Below are positions 55,201-64,000 of a stretch of 64,000 nucleotides of DNA, piece by piece. Origin of the DNA: Pieris napi (Eukaryota; Arthropoda; Insecta; Lepidoptera; Pieridae); NCBI RefSeq assembly GCF_905475465.1, contig NC_062249.1, forward strand, positions 4,290,501-4,354,500, read 5' to 3'. Each line of letters begins with the position of its first letter. Position 1 is the stretch's first letter. The position numbers and the translations under genes were made by a program. Under the pieces are notes generated by a model. It was not told where the DNA came from. It made no database searches and saw nothing but the letters and a program-made list of their open reading frames with translations.

Positions 55201-58093
55201 ATGTTGACCATAGCTGACTTCAGGGTGTCGGTTTTTAGTGACGGTGTGCGCGAGCATCGTAAAAATTTACTCTCATCATTTTTCCCTAACGCGCCAAAAG
55301 AAGTATAACTTCAAAAATTCTAGGCTTTTACAGAAATCAGGTTATTTTCTATTTAAGAGAATAACGAAACCTTTAAAAATATTATTAGTTCTTTCACCAC
55401 GCCATAATTGAAAATGTTTCTAGTAAATCTTACTAAGTATAAACGTTTGTAGAGTTTGTAAAGTGCTTATTAAATGTGGTTACTTGTAAAAATGTTTTTA
55501 TGTTATGCATTACATAATAAATATATACATAATCGATTATGTCATGGCTTGTACGTAGAATGGACTTCATAAGGTACCAAACCATTTCATTAAAAAATAC
55601 CAAAAACTATGAAATTTGTTATTAATAAACGGACTAGTTATAAGATTTGATTGGATCTTTTTCATTTTTCTCTAAATAAATAAAAAATGTATACAATAAA
55701 ATCTAAACAGTAAAATTATATACAATGTGTTGGTCCCTTTTAAGTTCAATAAAGCTTTTCATAAATTCGATGATTATTTAAATGACTCAAAACTTGAAGA
55801 TTAAAAAGAGTGGCGAAGAGTTTCTTGTCAGTTCTTCTTGCGCGCCTTACGCCCTTGACAACTGGTAGTAAATGTAAATTTAGAATCAATTTAACATCTT
55901 TTCTGTTGACTTTCATGTACTTGGTTATATGAATAAAAATTAAAAATGACAACTTACTTGTGTCTTACAAATTTCGAATCTTCTCTATTTCTTATAATAT
56001 TTCTCAAAGTTATCATACGTAATTTCTTCGCCACAACCGTCTCGCCTTAAATATTGGCCAAATACGGACGTCAAAGCCAAAATCCCAAAGAACTAAAATA
56101 GCTCACCCGATGTGCTTAATCGAACCTGCTCCAATATTTGTGTTCCATCAATCTCGACATTTTGGACACTTTCCAACACGAGACAAAACTATTTACATAT
56201 GCCTTACAGTTGCATCTTGTTTTCAGTTAAAATTGCATTGTAGATGTCCCAGAATTGTTTAGAACATAGGTTAAATACTTTAGATGGTATTATATATGTA
56301 TAATACTTCAGATTGATCTTAAATAAGTTTTATTAATAAATCAAAGACTTCAATGAATAGATGAGAAGTCAAGTAATATCTGTAGAACCATTCTTTATTT
56401 GTGAGTTTTGAATTTATACTTCTTTAGGCGCGTTATGAACAATTGATGAGAGTGAAATTTTACGATGCGCGCGCACCGTGACACAAAATTAACAGAATGA
56501 AGTTGCCCACGGAAGATGCTATGGCATTGGACATAATTTAAAAACAACATTCGAATAATAATAGAATTTATGTTACACATAATGTAAGAGTATAATAATA
56601 AATGTTTATTTATTTAATTTTTCAAATGTAAACTGAACTTTATTGACTATAATGACTCCTTTTCCAGTATTTGATTATTTAATTGTAATTAATTATTTGT
56701 ATGCAATCAAAAACTATTTTTAATAATGCCAAAGAAGTATAACTTCTTACGCGCGTACATAAGTATAGCAATCTCAGAATCTGAAAATTTATGAATATTT
56801 TTTTTCACAAATTTTATACACGCAAATATATGCGACGCATTAAAATTAACCAACACGTTTTTGTAAGTAACTAGCTAAGTGTTACAAAATCTTTTTCTCT
56901 CTCTCACTGCGTCGGTAACTTATTTCTGAGTAGCTAGTTGGATCTGGCGCTAATGAATTCTACATTAATCATGCTCAAAATCAAACACTGAATCGTTTAC
57001 AATGTTTTTCAGATAACTCAACTACCACTGATCAGCTCCGAGGCAACACCGCTACAGGCACCACTGCACTGCTACCAGTTGATCTGCCCACCCCTGGCGA
57101 CGTTGCCTACGTGTGGGCCTTGTGATCTTCCCCCACCATATGCAGTATATCCTTTGCCCTATGAAAGTAAGCATATGTTTCATCTATCTTATTTATATTT
57201 AAAATAATTATCATTTAAAGAAGCAATTTGCAAACACATACATAGTTCTATGAGTCAGTAAATATGGATGTATCACAATATTCTTAACCTACATAGTAAT
57301 AATAATAATTAAAAATAGATAAATAGAATATTAAAACAAATTAAAAAGCTTGGTCCCTGTGGCAGCGTGGCACCTTTAATGGGACCATTATCTCGCTGTT
57401 TTGCGATACTTATTCGTTGAGCGAGGAAAGCACCAGCTCTGAGGTCACCGTTTCTATCTATCAGGCGCCAACTTAAATATTTAATTAACAACTGTGCACT
57501 TGAACCCCACGGACCAAGAGTCTTTACTCCAAAGGGAACAAAATCAAAGTTGGAGGAAAGACTAGACTAGACTAGACTTGTATTTATCACTTCTATAATT
57601 TTTTTTAATGTTACACCCGAATGTTTACAGACCTTTAAAAATTATTCTTCATAGACTAGACTCGACTAGACTTGTATTTATCACTTCTATAATTTTTTTA
57701 AATGTTACACCCAAATGTTTACAGACCTTTAAAAATTATTCTTCATAGACTAGACTCGACTAGACTTGTATTTATCACTTCTATAATTTTTTTAAATGTT
57801 ACACCCGAATGTTTACAGACCTTTAAAATTATTCTTCATTTCGTTAAAATATCATAGTGTACATGATATCTAGAAGTATATAAGCTCTAATTAATCCGTA
57901 CATTACGTTTGTATTTATATTAGGGCACAAAACCTTTCCAGCGGCACCAGCCATCTATGGTCCACCAGCTCAATTTGCGCTACTCCCGGCTCCTGCGCAG
58001 TACAGTGCGTGTTGCGAACCAGCGTGTTGTGCGCCTCTCGACAAACAGCCCCGCATACCGCCGCCACCACTACACCCGGCATTCATTTACTAA
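33893..58093 (+). CDS. bol: boule-like RNA-binding protein (DAZ family), 4 coding exons
   Basis: Boule/DAZ proteins bind germ-cell mRNAs and promote their translation in meiosis. Exons: 33893-34267, 54906-54968, 57013-57166, 57924-58093, with all sites AG/GT and phases 0, 0, 1 agreeing; 762 bases, 253 residues. The ATG has a good context (AAAATGG). An acidic N-terminal region is followed by GTVIHNRIFVGGF (RNP2 at 68-73) and DRAGVSKCYGFVTF (RNP1 at 106-113), which is the boule signature. Exon 2 supplies the end of the RRM (LGRLRVAQAVRKQ, where boule proteins have an A-x-RKQ ending). Exons 3 and 4 encode a Pro/Tyr/Cys-rich tail. RNP1 has Cys107 where the family has Gly. A lepidopteran boule paralogue is possible. 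Confidence 0.87.
34268..34943 (+). other. Start of boule intron 1, nothing recognised
   Basis: AT-rich; no repeat family recognised. Confidence 0.35.
34944..35345 (-). mobile_element. 5'-truncated LINE copy, same family as 16144-19530
   Basis: A T-run and GGAGGCAAACAGGCAGGAGG are followed by the same 3' coding end (on the minus strand SEELFGVIPAAEYHYRTSRY and RFLRQFLPRTTTMWNQLPTE). Open only at 35330-35046 and missing the final residues by a small deletion, so a dead 3' fragment of about 400 bp. Confidence 0.8.
35420..35765 (-). pseudogene. RTE-type LINE C-terminal fragment
   Basis: On the minus strand 35745-35551 reads MERSMTGIKRKAKVKSSNIR and KWKWAGHMIRGKDKWSKII, the C-terminal region common to RTE-like reverse transcriptases. 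It then passes stops within an RGRPQKR-type motif. The plus-strand frames here are shadows. Confidence 0.65.
36310..36612. repeat. Perfect (TTATA)n microsatellite, about 60 units
   Basis: A 5 bp unit is repeated without a visible interruption for about 300 bases, in boule intron 1. The 159-residue open frame across it is a translation of the repeat and not a gene. Confidence 0.95.
37144..37202. ncRNA. Isolated 25 bp stem hairpin, miRNA-precursor-like
   Basis: Arms 37144-37168 and 37178-37202 pair over 25 bp, with one C-A mismatch and one possible G-U, around a 9-base loop. A further GTAT/ATAC pairing lies just outside. No longer inverted element surrounds it. It could be a small foldback remnant; expression is unknown. 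Confidence 0.3.
37320..39340 (+). other. boule intron 1, unannotated part
   Basis: AT-rich. No supported gene. Open frames at 38238-38420 and 38816-39100 show no family signature, start context or splice structure that I trust. Confidence 0.3.
39350..39470 (+). repeat. LINE-tail fragment (TAGTGGGTATTG family)
   Basis: CTTGATGGAACTACCCGAGC, TTTAGTAGGTATTGCCGCC and AGCAGAGATTCTGGTC resemble the blocks at 41935-42060 and in the insert at 45699-45901. Confidence 0.45.
39960..40545 (+). mobile_element. LINE 3' fragment with reverse-transcriptase C terminus and 3' UTR
   Basis: Reads KKKAIRAIYNLKCRESL, then at 40079-40321 MYVYKNSDKFTRIEHTHNVN, NTRNKRR and a terminal KRAWD before the stop. This arrangement is typical of the C terminus of CR1-like LINEs. 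A 3' UTR follows with TCTTCTTTGCCGATGAGTAG and ATAATAAACA. The 5' part is missing. Confidence 0.7.
40546..41930 (+). other. boule intron 1, unannotated part
   Basis: No supported gene. Weak LINE-like traces near 41500-41560 (AAGGCCTTGGCGGTGTCCTT) cannot be placed with confidence. Confidence 0.3.
41935..42060 (+). repeat. LINE-tail fragment (TAGTGGGTATTG family)
   Basis: CTTGTAGGAACTACCCGAGA, TTTTAGTGGGTATTGCTC and AATAGCAGAGACTCTGG, followed by GAGCCCCACATTCCCCTGC. Confidence 0.5.
42525..42865. mobile_element. Non-autonomous DNA element, copy 2 (inverted relative to 25465)
   Basis: ACAATCGGTTGTCTGTAAAG, CGTGACAACGTCATAAGAAA, CGCCGCATGCGTCATG and CGTGCGTGCAGCCGGCTC are the reverse complement order of copy 1. 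The last block before the right end is AAGACGTTGCCACGTCAAAA. Confidence 0.6.
42966..42976 (+). promoter_or_regulatory. Strong TATA box (TATATAAAAGG) of an unassigned promoter
   Basis: A canonical TATA box, with A-T-T-C-A-A-A-C-G about 30 bases downstream as a possible start region and an AATAAA-like signal near 43119. No coding exon follows clearly. It may be the promoter of a solo LTR or of a small transcript nested in boule intron 1. Confidence 0.35.
43082..44570 (+). other. boule intron 1, unannotated part
   Basis: AT-rich; no gene or clear repeat. Confidence 0.3.
44571..44660. repeat. Half copy of the GAAGTTATACTTC TIR element
   Basis: GCATGCAATCAAAAACTATT and ATGCCAAAGAAGTATAACTT match the right ends of the copies at 4936 and 56407; the left half is absent. 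Confidence 0.5.
45672..46175 (+). mobile_element. tRNA-derived SINE interrupted by a later insertion
   Basis: The SINE head AGTGTTGGCCTAGTGGC (45673-45690) is split at 45698 and resumes at 45902 with GTGGCTTCAGTGTGCGACTC. It continues through TATGTGCGCATTTAACATTT and GAAGGAAAACATCG to the AGTCGACGTGCGTCAGGCAC and ATGATCATGAAACAGATACA tail. Its 3' end near 46175 is the most complete in the window. Confidence 0.8.
45699..45901 (+). mobile_element. LINE-tail insertion with poly(A), nested in the SINE
   Basis: Flanked by a 13 bp duplication (GTGGCATCAGTGT at 45686-45698 and GTGGCTTCAGTGT at 45902-45914, one mismatch) and ending in A8. The 203 bp body has TTTTTAGTGGGTGGGG, AATAGCAGAGGGTTTTGAG and GCGTAAGCGCATTTTCACCT, the 3' end of a LINE family. 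Variable target duplication plus poly(A) shows target-primed retrotransposition. Confidence 0.8.
46772..47107. mobile_element. Foldback element with a 13 bp target duplication, copy 2
   Basis: TATGTGTTATATA is duplicated at 46759-46771 and 47108-47120. The ends and the GTAAAGCACGCGAAACGTCG block match copy 1 (22004-22200), but about 150 bp of extra sequence (46860-47010) lies inside. Confidence 0.65.
47262..49010. mobile_element. DNA transposon with about 330 bp terminal inverted repeats
   Basis: Arms 47262-47591 and 48670-49010 are reverse complements with scattered mismatches. They begin ATAGCCCGGTCATTTTAGAC and include CACAAGGAATAAAGTGTCAA and TGTGAGCTTAGGGACTTATT. A decayed minus-strand reading frame lies between them. 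The superfamily is not recognised from the ends; the target duplication is unclear because the flanks are AT-only. Confidence 0.8.
47839..48587 (-). pseudogene. Partial TGCDTTS-motif, cysteine-rich transposon protein
   Basis: The open frame has no start of its own before ATG 48495; it opens at about 48587 and reads LSAYPKCQNFILFLHAMTGC, then DTTS. Proteins with an H-A-x-TGCDTTS motif and a C-terminal cysteine cluster are common in repeat-encoded proteins of invertebrates. Here the cluster is CNCKKGCSAKCGCKK followed by LQCSPACTYCQGVSCSN, then an acidic end. I do not know the biochemical function. The 5' part expected for a full protein is missing, while the inverted repeats on both sides are long, so the copy has an internal deletion and is non-autonomous. 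Confidence 0.6.
49011..49780 (+). other. boule intron 1, unannotated part
   Basis: No supported gene or repeat. Confidence 0.3.
49783..50040 (+). mobile_element. Second tRNA-derived SINE family, with poly(A)
   Basis: The tRNA-like head has GTCTTGTGGTTAGTACCCCT and a perfect B box GGTTCGATCCC. It continues as GATGTGATGAGCATTTGG, TATCTATCTATAATATG and AGCTTTGCATGGGACTAGGT, ending in A10 at 50031-50040. The cloverleaf acceptor stem is poor, so this is a SINE and not a tRNA gene. Confidence 0.75.
50120..50545 (-). pseudogene. RTE-type LINE reverse-transcriptase C-terminal fragment
   Basis: The minus strand reads a decayed LINE C terminus including FERKILRRIFGP-like sequence, a DDRVWRIRYNEDLY segment and CKAQVGS. 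Stops and a frame change interrupt it. Confidence 0.6.
50745..51330 (-). mobile_element. CR1-like LINE 3' fragment
   Basis: Minus-strand frame 51231-50956 (91 residues) reads MLYVQKNINDFKTNDFHQYN, then TRNRTNLSVRPTRLQ and a terminal DPNPWD before the stop, as in the copy at 39960-40545. The 3' tail that follows (TGGCGATTAAAAAGAGTGGC on the minus strand) shows that the short tail fragments at 6385, 8394, 26613 and 55796 come from this family. Confidence 0.75.
51331..51967 (+). other. boule intron 1, unannotated part
   Basis: No gene or clear repeat recognised. Confidence 0.3.
51968..52341 (+). repeat. RTE-related retroposon fragment
   Basis: Begins CTAGCTGGTGCCTGCGACTT and ends with GTGAAAGAGTAACAAACACC and AAACTTTCGCGTTTATACG, a head and tail typical of the most abundant lepidopteran RTE-derived repeats. 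Non-coding here. Confidence 0.5.
52342..54010 (+). other. boule intron 1, unannotated part
   Basis: AT-rich, no supported gene or repeat. Confidence 0.3.
54011..54237. mobile_element. Non-autonomous TIR element, GAAGTTATACTTC family
   Basis: Ends are GTACACGCGTTAGAAGTTAT and GCCAAAAGAAGAATAACTTC. It shares the internal block TGTTGACTATAGCTAACTTC AGGGTGTCGG with the copy at 55024. Confidence 0.55.
54906..54968 (+). other. bol: boule exon 2 (end of the RRM)
   Basis: 21 codons between ACTTGTTACAG and GTAAAC. The residues end in LGRLRVAQAVRKQ, which completes the last strand of the RRM. Without this exon, 20.6 kb from exon 1, the RRM would be truncated. Confidence 0.85.
55024..55312. mobile_element. 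Non-autonomous TIR element with an internally duplicated end
   Basis: The left end GTACACACGTTAGAAGTTAT is followed by two right ends, each a TTTACTCTCATAATTTTTC-like block ending AAAAGAAGTATAACTTCAAA (55146-55189 and 55266-55312), with the GACCATAGCTGACTTCAGGG block between. Confidence 0.5.
55313..56406 (+). other. boule intron 2, mostly unannotated
   Basis: Contains the LINE-tail fragment at 55796-55950 (AAAAAGAGTGGCGAAGAG to GACTTTCATGTACTTGG). The rest shows nothing recognisable. Confidence 0.4.
56407..56762. mobile_element. Non-autonomous TIR element, GAAGTTATACTTC family, copy 2
   Basis: Nearly the same sequence as 4936-5282 over its full length, including ACGATGCGCGCGCACCGTGA, GAAGTTGCCCACGGAAGATG and the terminal GAAGTATAACTTCTTACGCG. 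A few small indels separate the copies. Confidence 0.65.
57013..57166 (+). other. bol: boule exon 3 (Pro/Leu-rich tail)
   Basis: 51 codons plus one base between TTTTTCAG and GTAAGC. The residues are rich in Pro, Leu, Thr and Cys (for example CYQLICPPLATLPTCGPC) and end in PPPYAVYPLPYE, resembling the Pro/Tyr-rich C-terminal half of boule proteins. Confidence 0.8.
57567..57840. repeat. Three tandem copies of a 94 bp unit
   Basis: The landmark TAGACTTGTATTTATCACTT begins at 57573, 57667 and 57761, so the period is exactly 94 bp. Copies differ at a few positions. It lies in boule intron 3, less than 100 bp before the last exon. A CTAGA-rich junction (GACTAGACTAGACTAGAC) is expanded in the first copy. 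Confidence 0.9.
57924..58093 (+). other. bol: boule exon 4 and stop codon
   Basis: Acceptor TTATATTAG, then 56 codons ending in PPPPLHPAFIY and TAA 58091-58093. The residues include an alternating cysteine patch (SACCEPACCAP) within a Pro/Ala/Tyr-rich region. A possible AATAAA lies at 58630-58635. Confidence 0.8.
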
Positions 58094-61000
58094 CTTCCCT
58101 CGATTCATGTATAGCATTAAGTTCTTTCTATTATTGAAATCGCGTGTCTCTAAAGCTTTTACGACTAAATTATTCTGCAGATTATTCCTCAAAGATATTT
58201 TAGGTTTGTATATTATAAGTTATAATTTTAATAATCTTAAATTTGTGTATTCTGCATATACTGTATTAAATTCATCTAGAATCCTTGATATTTATCCTAT
58301 TTCAGGGGAAACGTAGGTAATTCACGTATCTTTTACAGTCATTCCTTCGAGTCTTCCAAAGTTTATATGCTCAAATATTGTTTGTTCGCTACATTACGGT
58401 TTTGGTTTTAATTTGTATGCAGAGGCGTGAAAAGCTGCGTCATAGCTTTCGGACTCACCAGAAAATTCGGTAGACAATTTGCATTTTACGTATAATACTG
58501 TTTTACTAATAGAAGATCTACTTCTCTAATACAAAGCCTTGGTTACAAAAGGTTATATGTGAAGGTATTCACAATTAACCCTGAAGTGTGTCATTTCTAA
58601 ATTAGCAGTGTACTTTAAAACAAGCAATTAATAAAGAATTGATGCTCTTTTAAAAATTATAAAGATTAAATCAACTAATTAAAGGAAAAACAGATCTTAA
58701 AAGATAACCTTAACGTTGTTGTCTTAACGATGGCCAGAAATTTAAACAAGCTCCAACATTTGATTTACCGTTAACTGTGACGTAGTTTTATAAATGTATG
58801 ATCTTATTTTTCAAATATATTTTATTTAATTTGGTAAGGGTAAGATGCAAAGAAAGGGATGTGATTCACGAAGTGTTCAAGAGATAAAATTACTATTGTG
58901 TTTTTGACAATTTTGTCTTTATTGGAGTGTAATGAAATGTGCATCACATTTCAAAATTGTTGTTAAGGTATTTATGTACAAATTGCTTGACCGCAGAACC
59001 GAAATTGAACTAAAACTGTAATTGGATTGACATCAAAATCGCAAACACTGTTTCAATTAATTCATTATCAATTCATACAATCCAATTGCAATTTGTGTTT
59101 GAATTGAGTCAGATAAATATTATTGTGTAGTATTCGGACACTTTAGTATTATGTAATTTAAAATGTTTATGTGATGTTCATGATTAAAACGTAATGACAC
59201 TATATATTTATTCGCTGTTATATAAAACTATATATATCATTTGAAAAGACATTACTAAACTAATAAATGTACCAATCTAAAAATGAAGATTTGCATAGTT
59301 AAAGCACAAATAATAGCAGTTTTAGATTTTTTCCTAACGTTGTTGATAGCTTGTTATCCTTTTAAAGGAATTTTAGTTAATCCATAGAAATACATTTATT
59401 TGTTGTCCTAAGATAGTACAGAGAACCTATTTTTAATAATTTAGTTATATTAAAATGATTATCTGGGGTCCAAAGTGTGATAACATCAAATGAATTCAGA
59501 TTAAATTCACACACGATTTCCACAAATAGATTTCTTGAAAATATTTTCGCGTTTCATATTTAGATAACTATGTTATTGCAAAGGCGTGTTAATCCTTAAA
59601 ATTAAACAACTGTCAAAGGAATCTGACGTTTATACACATAATACAAAGATTAAATTATTGATTTATCTAAAGTTAATTACCTCAAATATTAAAAATAAAA
59701 TACATTTATTCTTGTCAAATTCGATTCCTAATAACAACGATTCTAATTTATCTCAATCATCGAAGTAGCACCCTATGAATATTATTTTACGCTAGTATTG
59801 TTATGTAAAAGGGCACCAAATATTTATCTTTTATTCAAATTGATATCAGTTTTTTAGTTAATGAAACTATCTTCTACTTGAATGGATGCTAAGCTTCAAT
59901 AAGTGTAGTGTAACTAAAACGCTGTCAATTTACTATTTTGGACTTGTACTACTATAATATTTAGCATTTAAGAATAGCACTAATTACTTTATGATTTTTC
60001 AAAGAAATGCACTGGTTTATTTTGACAAATTATTTAACTATTCTCGCCATGTACGATTTAATTTATATCTTCAGCGTTATATACTCTAAAATATACTCTA
60101 TCGCTTGGAATTTGCTTTAAATATAAGCCTCCTATGTGTTCGTCAGCCATTGTTCCCTGTTTAGTAGCGTCGGTAGTTGTCCTTCTGACGGCATATATTT
60201 AAAGCATTAATCTATTTAAACTATGTGGCCTAGATATTTACTGCCTGACATATCGGATAAACTAGAAAGTACTACGCTATAGTATTTTATTTGTTGTCTG
60301 TATATAATCTGTCGCTAGATATCTATATTTATATATTCGACGAAGTAATTTAGACAATATTAATGTAACCGAATCTAGATATCTTATTGTAAGTCACTTC
60401 ATTACTATTATATTAAGCGCTTAGATTAATGTGATGTCTATCGTGGTTGTCAAATTTAAACTTTTTAAACTATTTCTACAATAGCATGAGCCTCTTGTTG
60501 TCGGTGTGAATTTAAATATATTTCGTAAATGTCTATTACCGTGTTGCTTGATGTCGTATTTCAACATTTACAGATCTTCTATCATAACTTTTTGACTCTT
60601 AAAATTGTACAATTATTCAGCTTTATCATACTTTGTTGCTTTCACTTTAAGATTGTTAACGTTGTTATAATATAGATCTCATAGGTACGTGTTATCATCA
60701 ATTTTTAAATTAAAATCGCCGTCCTGTGACGAACATCTACTTGGTCTGAGGCCCTTCGAGTCTTAAAGGTGACGTTTTTGGTGAGGATTTATCTTACCTT
60801 AATAAAATAAACAAATTAATCTTAAAAATATGGTTCTTACTTAATGAACAGGTAGAAATAAATGTTCACCAAAAACTGTTTTGTCTTAAGGCCCTGTTGT
60901 AGGTACTTTACACCGATTCCAGTACATGGAATCGTAAATCCGTCGATATTGAAGCGTAGATAATACAGGGACAAAGACAATACAATGACAATGTGGTTGA

Positions 61001-62650
61001 AGTTGTGTTAAAGAGTACGGAAAGAGGATTGTTCGTTACATGTTCAATTGTTTTGTTACTTTAGATGTCAACACATTTCTTATTCATTGCAGTAACATTT
61101 ATCCGTATTTTTATAATTGCTGCATATGATAGAAGTTAAAGATGTGTGTGAAAGTATTTGTGAAATTGTTTCTAACCTGCAACACAACGTTGTCAAATAC
61201 CTCTTTACATTCAATCACTTTGTCTACTTGTGTTCTGTGAATAACAGATTTATCATACATTTACAAGCATTCACTTGTTGGTTTAATTCTGAACTTTAAA
61301 CAGCAACTCACTAAAATAGCAACAAATTGCCCAAACAATTTACAGCTTATTTGTAATTTTGCATTTACAAATTTTCCGTGCAGTACTATCACGAGTAGCA
61401 AGTGATTTGTTTACATGAACCAGATTTGAATGTAAATGAGGTTATATTTAGAAGGCTTTATATTTGTTAAAGTTTGTCCCCTACATCAGTAAGAGTTTTT
61501 ATATACCTTTACAAATTTGTAGACAGATGTTTGGTTATGATCGTTTTACCCTGTTAGACGCTATATCGCTAATTACTTTTCCGTGGGGCGCGAACCTTTA
61601 TAGTAAGTTATATATCTCCGGTTTACTATGGAATTGAACGAAATGAATAAATACTTACTATAGGGGTAGTCCTATCGATCTGTTCGTAGTGACATGTCAT
61701 AGCTGTATTGTAACTGTTGACTACTTATAAGAAGTCTATTTTAAATGCTACGCGTCGGTAACTGATATACGACCATTTAGTCTGATGTTTTAAAATGATA
61801 ATAAATTCAAGTAAAATTTATGTGTGAATCTATTTATCTGTATTTGTAGATCTATATACGTAATATTCATAAAAATCTAAATGTTAGATGCTGGTGAAAA
61901 TTCCACAAAATATTCTAAGATTATATTATTAGATTTAATTAGAGTAAATGCTATGAAAAATGAAATATTAGCAATGCATACAGTGATCATAATCTGTCAT
62001 TACGCACATAATAATTATTATACGAATTATGATAAGAGAAATATTTTCTAAAACATCATCATCGAATGTATGTAGGATTGTTGATAGTTATATATAATTG
62101 TCTAGCTATTATATGTGATATTGTTATTGGATTAATAGATATTTAAAAGGCTAATATTAATTCTATATTCTCCTTGTTGACTTTTGTGTATTAGAATTTA
62201 AGACATTCTATCATAAGAGGTCAAGACAAGTGGGATTGATACTGGTGTGTGAATTATTCGTTTTTTCAAAATCACTGGCTTTTCTCAGTAAAATACATTT
62301 ACAAATGGAATTAAAAATATAATTAACATCTAAGCTCACATCTATGCACAATACGTCATGATTTACGGTAAAAAAATACATATACCAGATTAATTGAATT
62401 TTGAGTGCATTAATAATCATATAATTGAAGCGAAGTTGGATTATTTTGAAAGATTGAATATATATAATTGTGTGTATAGGCCGTATGAAATTGATTAAGC
62501 ATCAAAAGACATTTATAGAATTAATGTAGATACATCGATTTGCTCAAAACTTTTGTTGTACCCTCCTATTACTTTTTACCGACATAATATATTTATATAT
62601 ACATCTAGCCCAGTACTCATTGGATACCAAACTCTAGATAAAGATGTATT
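58094..62650. other. AT-rich DNA downstream of boule
   Basis: Includes the boule 3' UTR at its start. No supported gene or repeat family is seen in the rest. Confidence 0.35.
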
Positions 62651-62724
62651 ATTTTTTTTTTCCCAATGTTTTGATAATAACATACGTACTGATAATAAAC
62701 GAAGATCGAACGCAAGCCTAGGAT

Positions 62725-62820
62725 CGGATCACGTGCTCGTGTCAGGGTTGCTGTTGACCAATCAGAAGCAAGCGAAACGCACTATCGTTTTGTGTTTCGT
62801 TCACCTGCCTGGTCTGTAAA
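62725..62820. promoter_or_regulatory. Promoter-like patch with E-box and CCAAT box
   Basis: CACGTG at 62730-62735 and CCAAT at 62758-62762 lie in a short patch richer in G and C than its surroundings. It could be a promoter of a gene to the right or an enhancer. There is no coding evidence nearby. Confidence 0.25.
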
Positions 62821-63407
62821 AATTAAGCTAACTCAGCCGACATTTCTTTGGCCGTTCGTAAAATTATTATTTAGTTTAATAATATTACATTGAGCATTGG
62901 CAAGCAGCTTTAGTTTGACGTGTGATATATATTTATTGACAATAAATATTCAAAGGATTATTATCATTAAATTGTGTCGGTAAATATCCGTCAATACTTG
63001 TGGACATGCTTGTTTAGGTGAAAATCACTTAATCTGGCTACCTCCAAGTAGAACCTTTAAGATGATACCGTAAAAATTATTTTGACAAAACTGCATGTTC
63101 GCGTTCTTTCCATGTATCGCAATAAACAATGAAGTTCATATCAGAATCGCATCGATATACTATAATATAGGTATAAGTACAATAAATGAAGCAATAACAA
63201 ATAATGTACTGTAATGTAGGTAAGTCACGTATAATAAAATAATTATAATTTAATGACTTTTTATTGAATACCTAAATAACCTTTAACAAACATCCTATTT
63301 GATGTTTACATCCTATCCTATTTTATCCTACACAAAGGGCACCAATAAATTTAAAAAAAAGGTTCATTGGTATGAGATTTTATAAAATTGTTAAGATATA
63401 AAAAACC

Positions 63408-63590
63408 AGTGGCGCTACAATATTTTATCCCTCGGCCTCAGATTTATGTATCAGTTTCGTGATCCTTTTAATTTCTAATAAGCAAGTAGGATATCTGCTT
63501 TTTGTGCCTGACACATGTCGTAGACTTGGATCTGGGCAAGCTTTCCTCATGTTTTCTTTGAATGAATGTTAAATGTATACAAGGCTACAT
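63408..63590 (-). mobile_element. tRNA-derived SINE, 3' part, minus strand
   Basis: The plus strand reads ACCAGTGGCGCTACAATATT, CCTCGGCCTCAGATTT, TCTAATAAGCAAGTAGG and TTTTGTGCCTGACAC, the reverse complement of the tail of the SINE at 45672-46175. The head is missing. Confidence 0.65.
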
Positions 63591-64000
63591 ACATTTCTTA
63601 GACACTGCAATATAATCCTTACAAAACTAAATATAGCGAGTTAAAATATCATGAATAATGATTTAATATTATACTATATACTCTACAAAATATTATCAAA
63701 TAATAATATAAATTGTTGGTATAGGTAGGTGCCTCAGGTGTTGTAACGTGTCGCTAGAGGGCCGTATATAGTATTAGGAGATAAGGATCACACAATCTTA
63801 CGATTAAAATTTTCTGAACTCCTTTTTCTTAAAAAAAAATGCAAAAATCAACGACTACAAAATCAATTGCAATTGAATGAATATGTTTGTTTTGTAAATA
63901 TATACAGTATAATTTCACTAAGTAGCGGATTTCGCGTGATCAACATTAATTTCTATTTAATTATGTTATATAGATATGATGCGTTGTATCAAACGTTGCT

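Noticed and set aside
57567..57840. CRISPR-like array
   Set aside because: The tandem unit is contiguous with no unique spacers, and the genome is eukaryotic.

Overview
This is a eukaryotic window, almost certainly from a moth or butterfly (Lepidoptera). The evidence is spliced genes with GT..AG introns, an AT-rich background, tRNA-derived SINEs with the lepidopteran head and tail, a mariner element, an errantivirus-type LTR element, and many short inverted-repeat elements. There are no bacterial operons, rRNA genes or CRISPR arrays.

Two protein-coding genes can be reconstructed exon by exon, with every splice phase agreeing. On the minus strand, 27839 down to 5931 encodes the orthologue of DSTYK, the dual serine/threonine and tyrosine protein kinase: 21 coding exons, 1137 residues, kinase domain at the C terminus. 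On the plus strand, 33893 to 58093 encodes a boule-like (DAZ family) RNA-binding protein of germ cells: 4 coding exons, 253 residues, with one 20.6 kb intron splitting the RRM. The genes are head to head. A good 5' splice donor at 33693/33694 on the minus strand suggests the first non-coding DSTYK exon starts within about 200 bp of the boule start codon, so a shared bidirectional promoter is likely.

Region by region: 1-2182 is the 3' end of an errantivirus-like element (end of pol, decayed env, one LTR). 2183-5900 holds three unrelated inverted-repeat elements and otherwise unannotated DNA. 5931-27872 is DSTYK; its introns carry a Harbinger-derived element, SINEs, an intact 1060-residue LINE reading frame and foldback elements. 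27873-33693 is the probable first DSTYK intron, with a dead mariner (29261-30540) and two MITEs. 34268-54905 is the giant boule intron, full of LINE fragments, SINEs, a 300 bp perfect pentanucleotide array and a DNA transposon with about 330 bp inverted repeats and a decayed cysteine-rich reading frame. 54906-58093 holds the last three boule exons and a 94 bp tandem repeat. 58094-64000 is AT-rich downstream DNA with one SINE and a promoter-like patch near 62730.

I found no new multi-gene system. The points most worth checking are the shared DSTYK/boule promoter, the altered RNP1 motif in boule, a degenerate dynamin-like P-loop in DSTYK, an acidic Ser-rich DSTYK insertion, an isolated miRNA-like hairpin, and several transposable elements with unusual structure.
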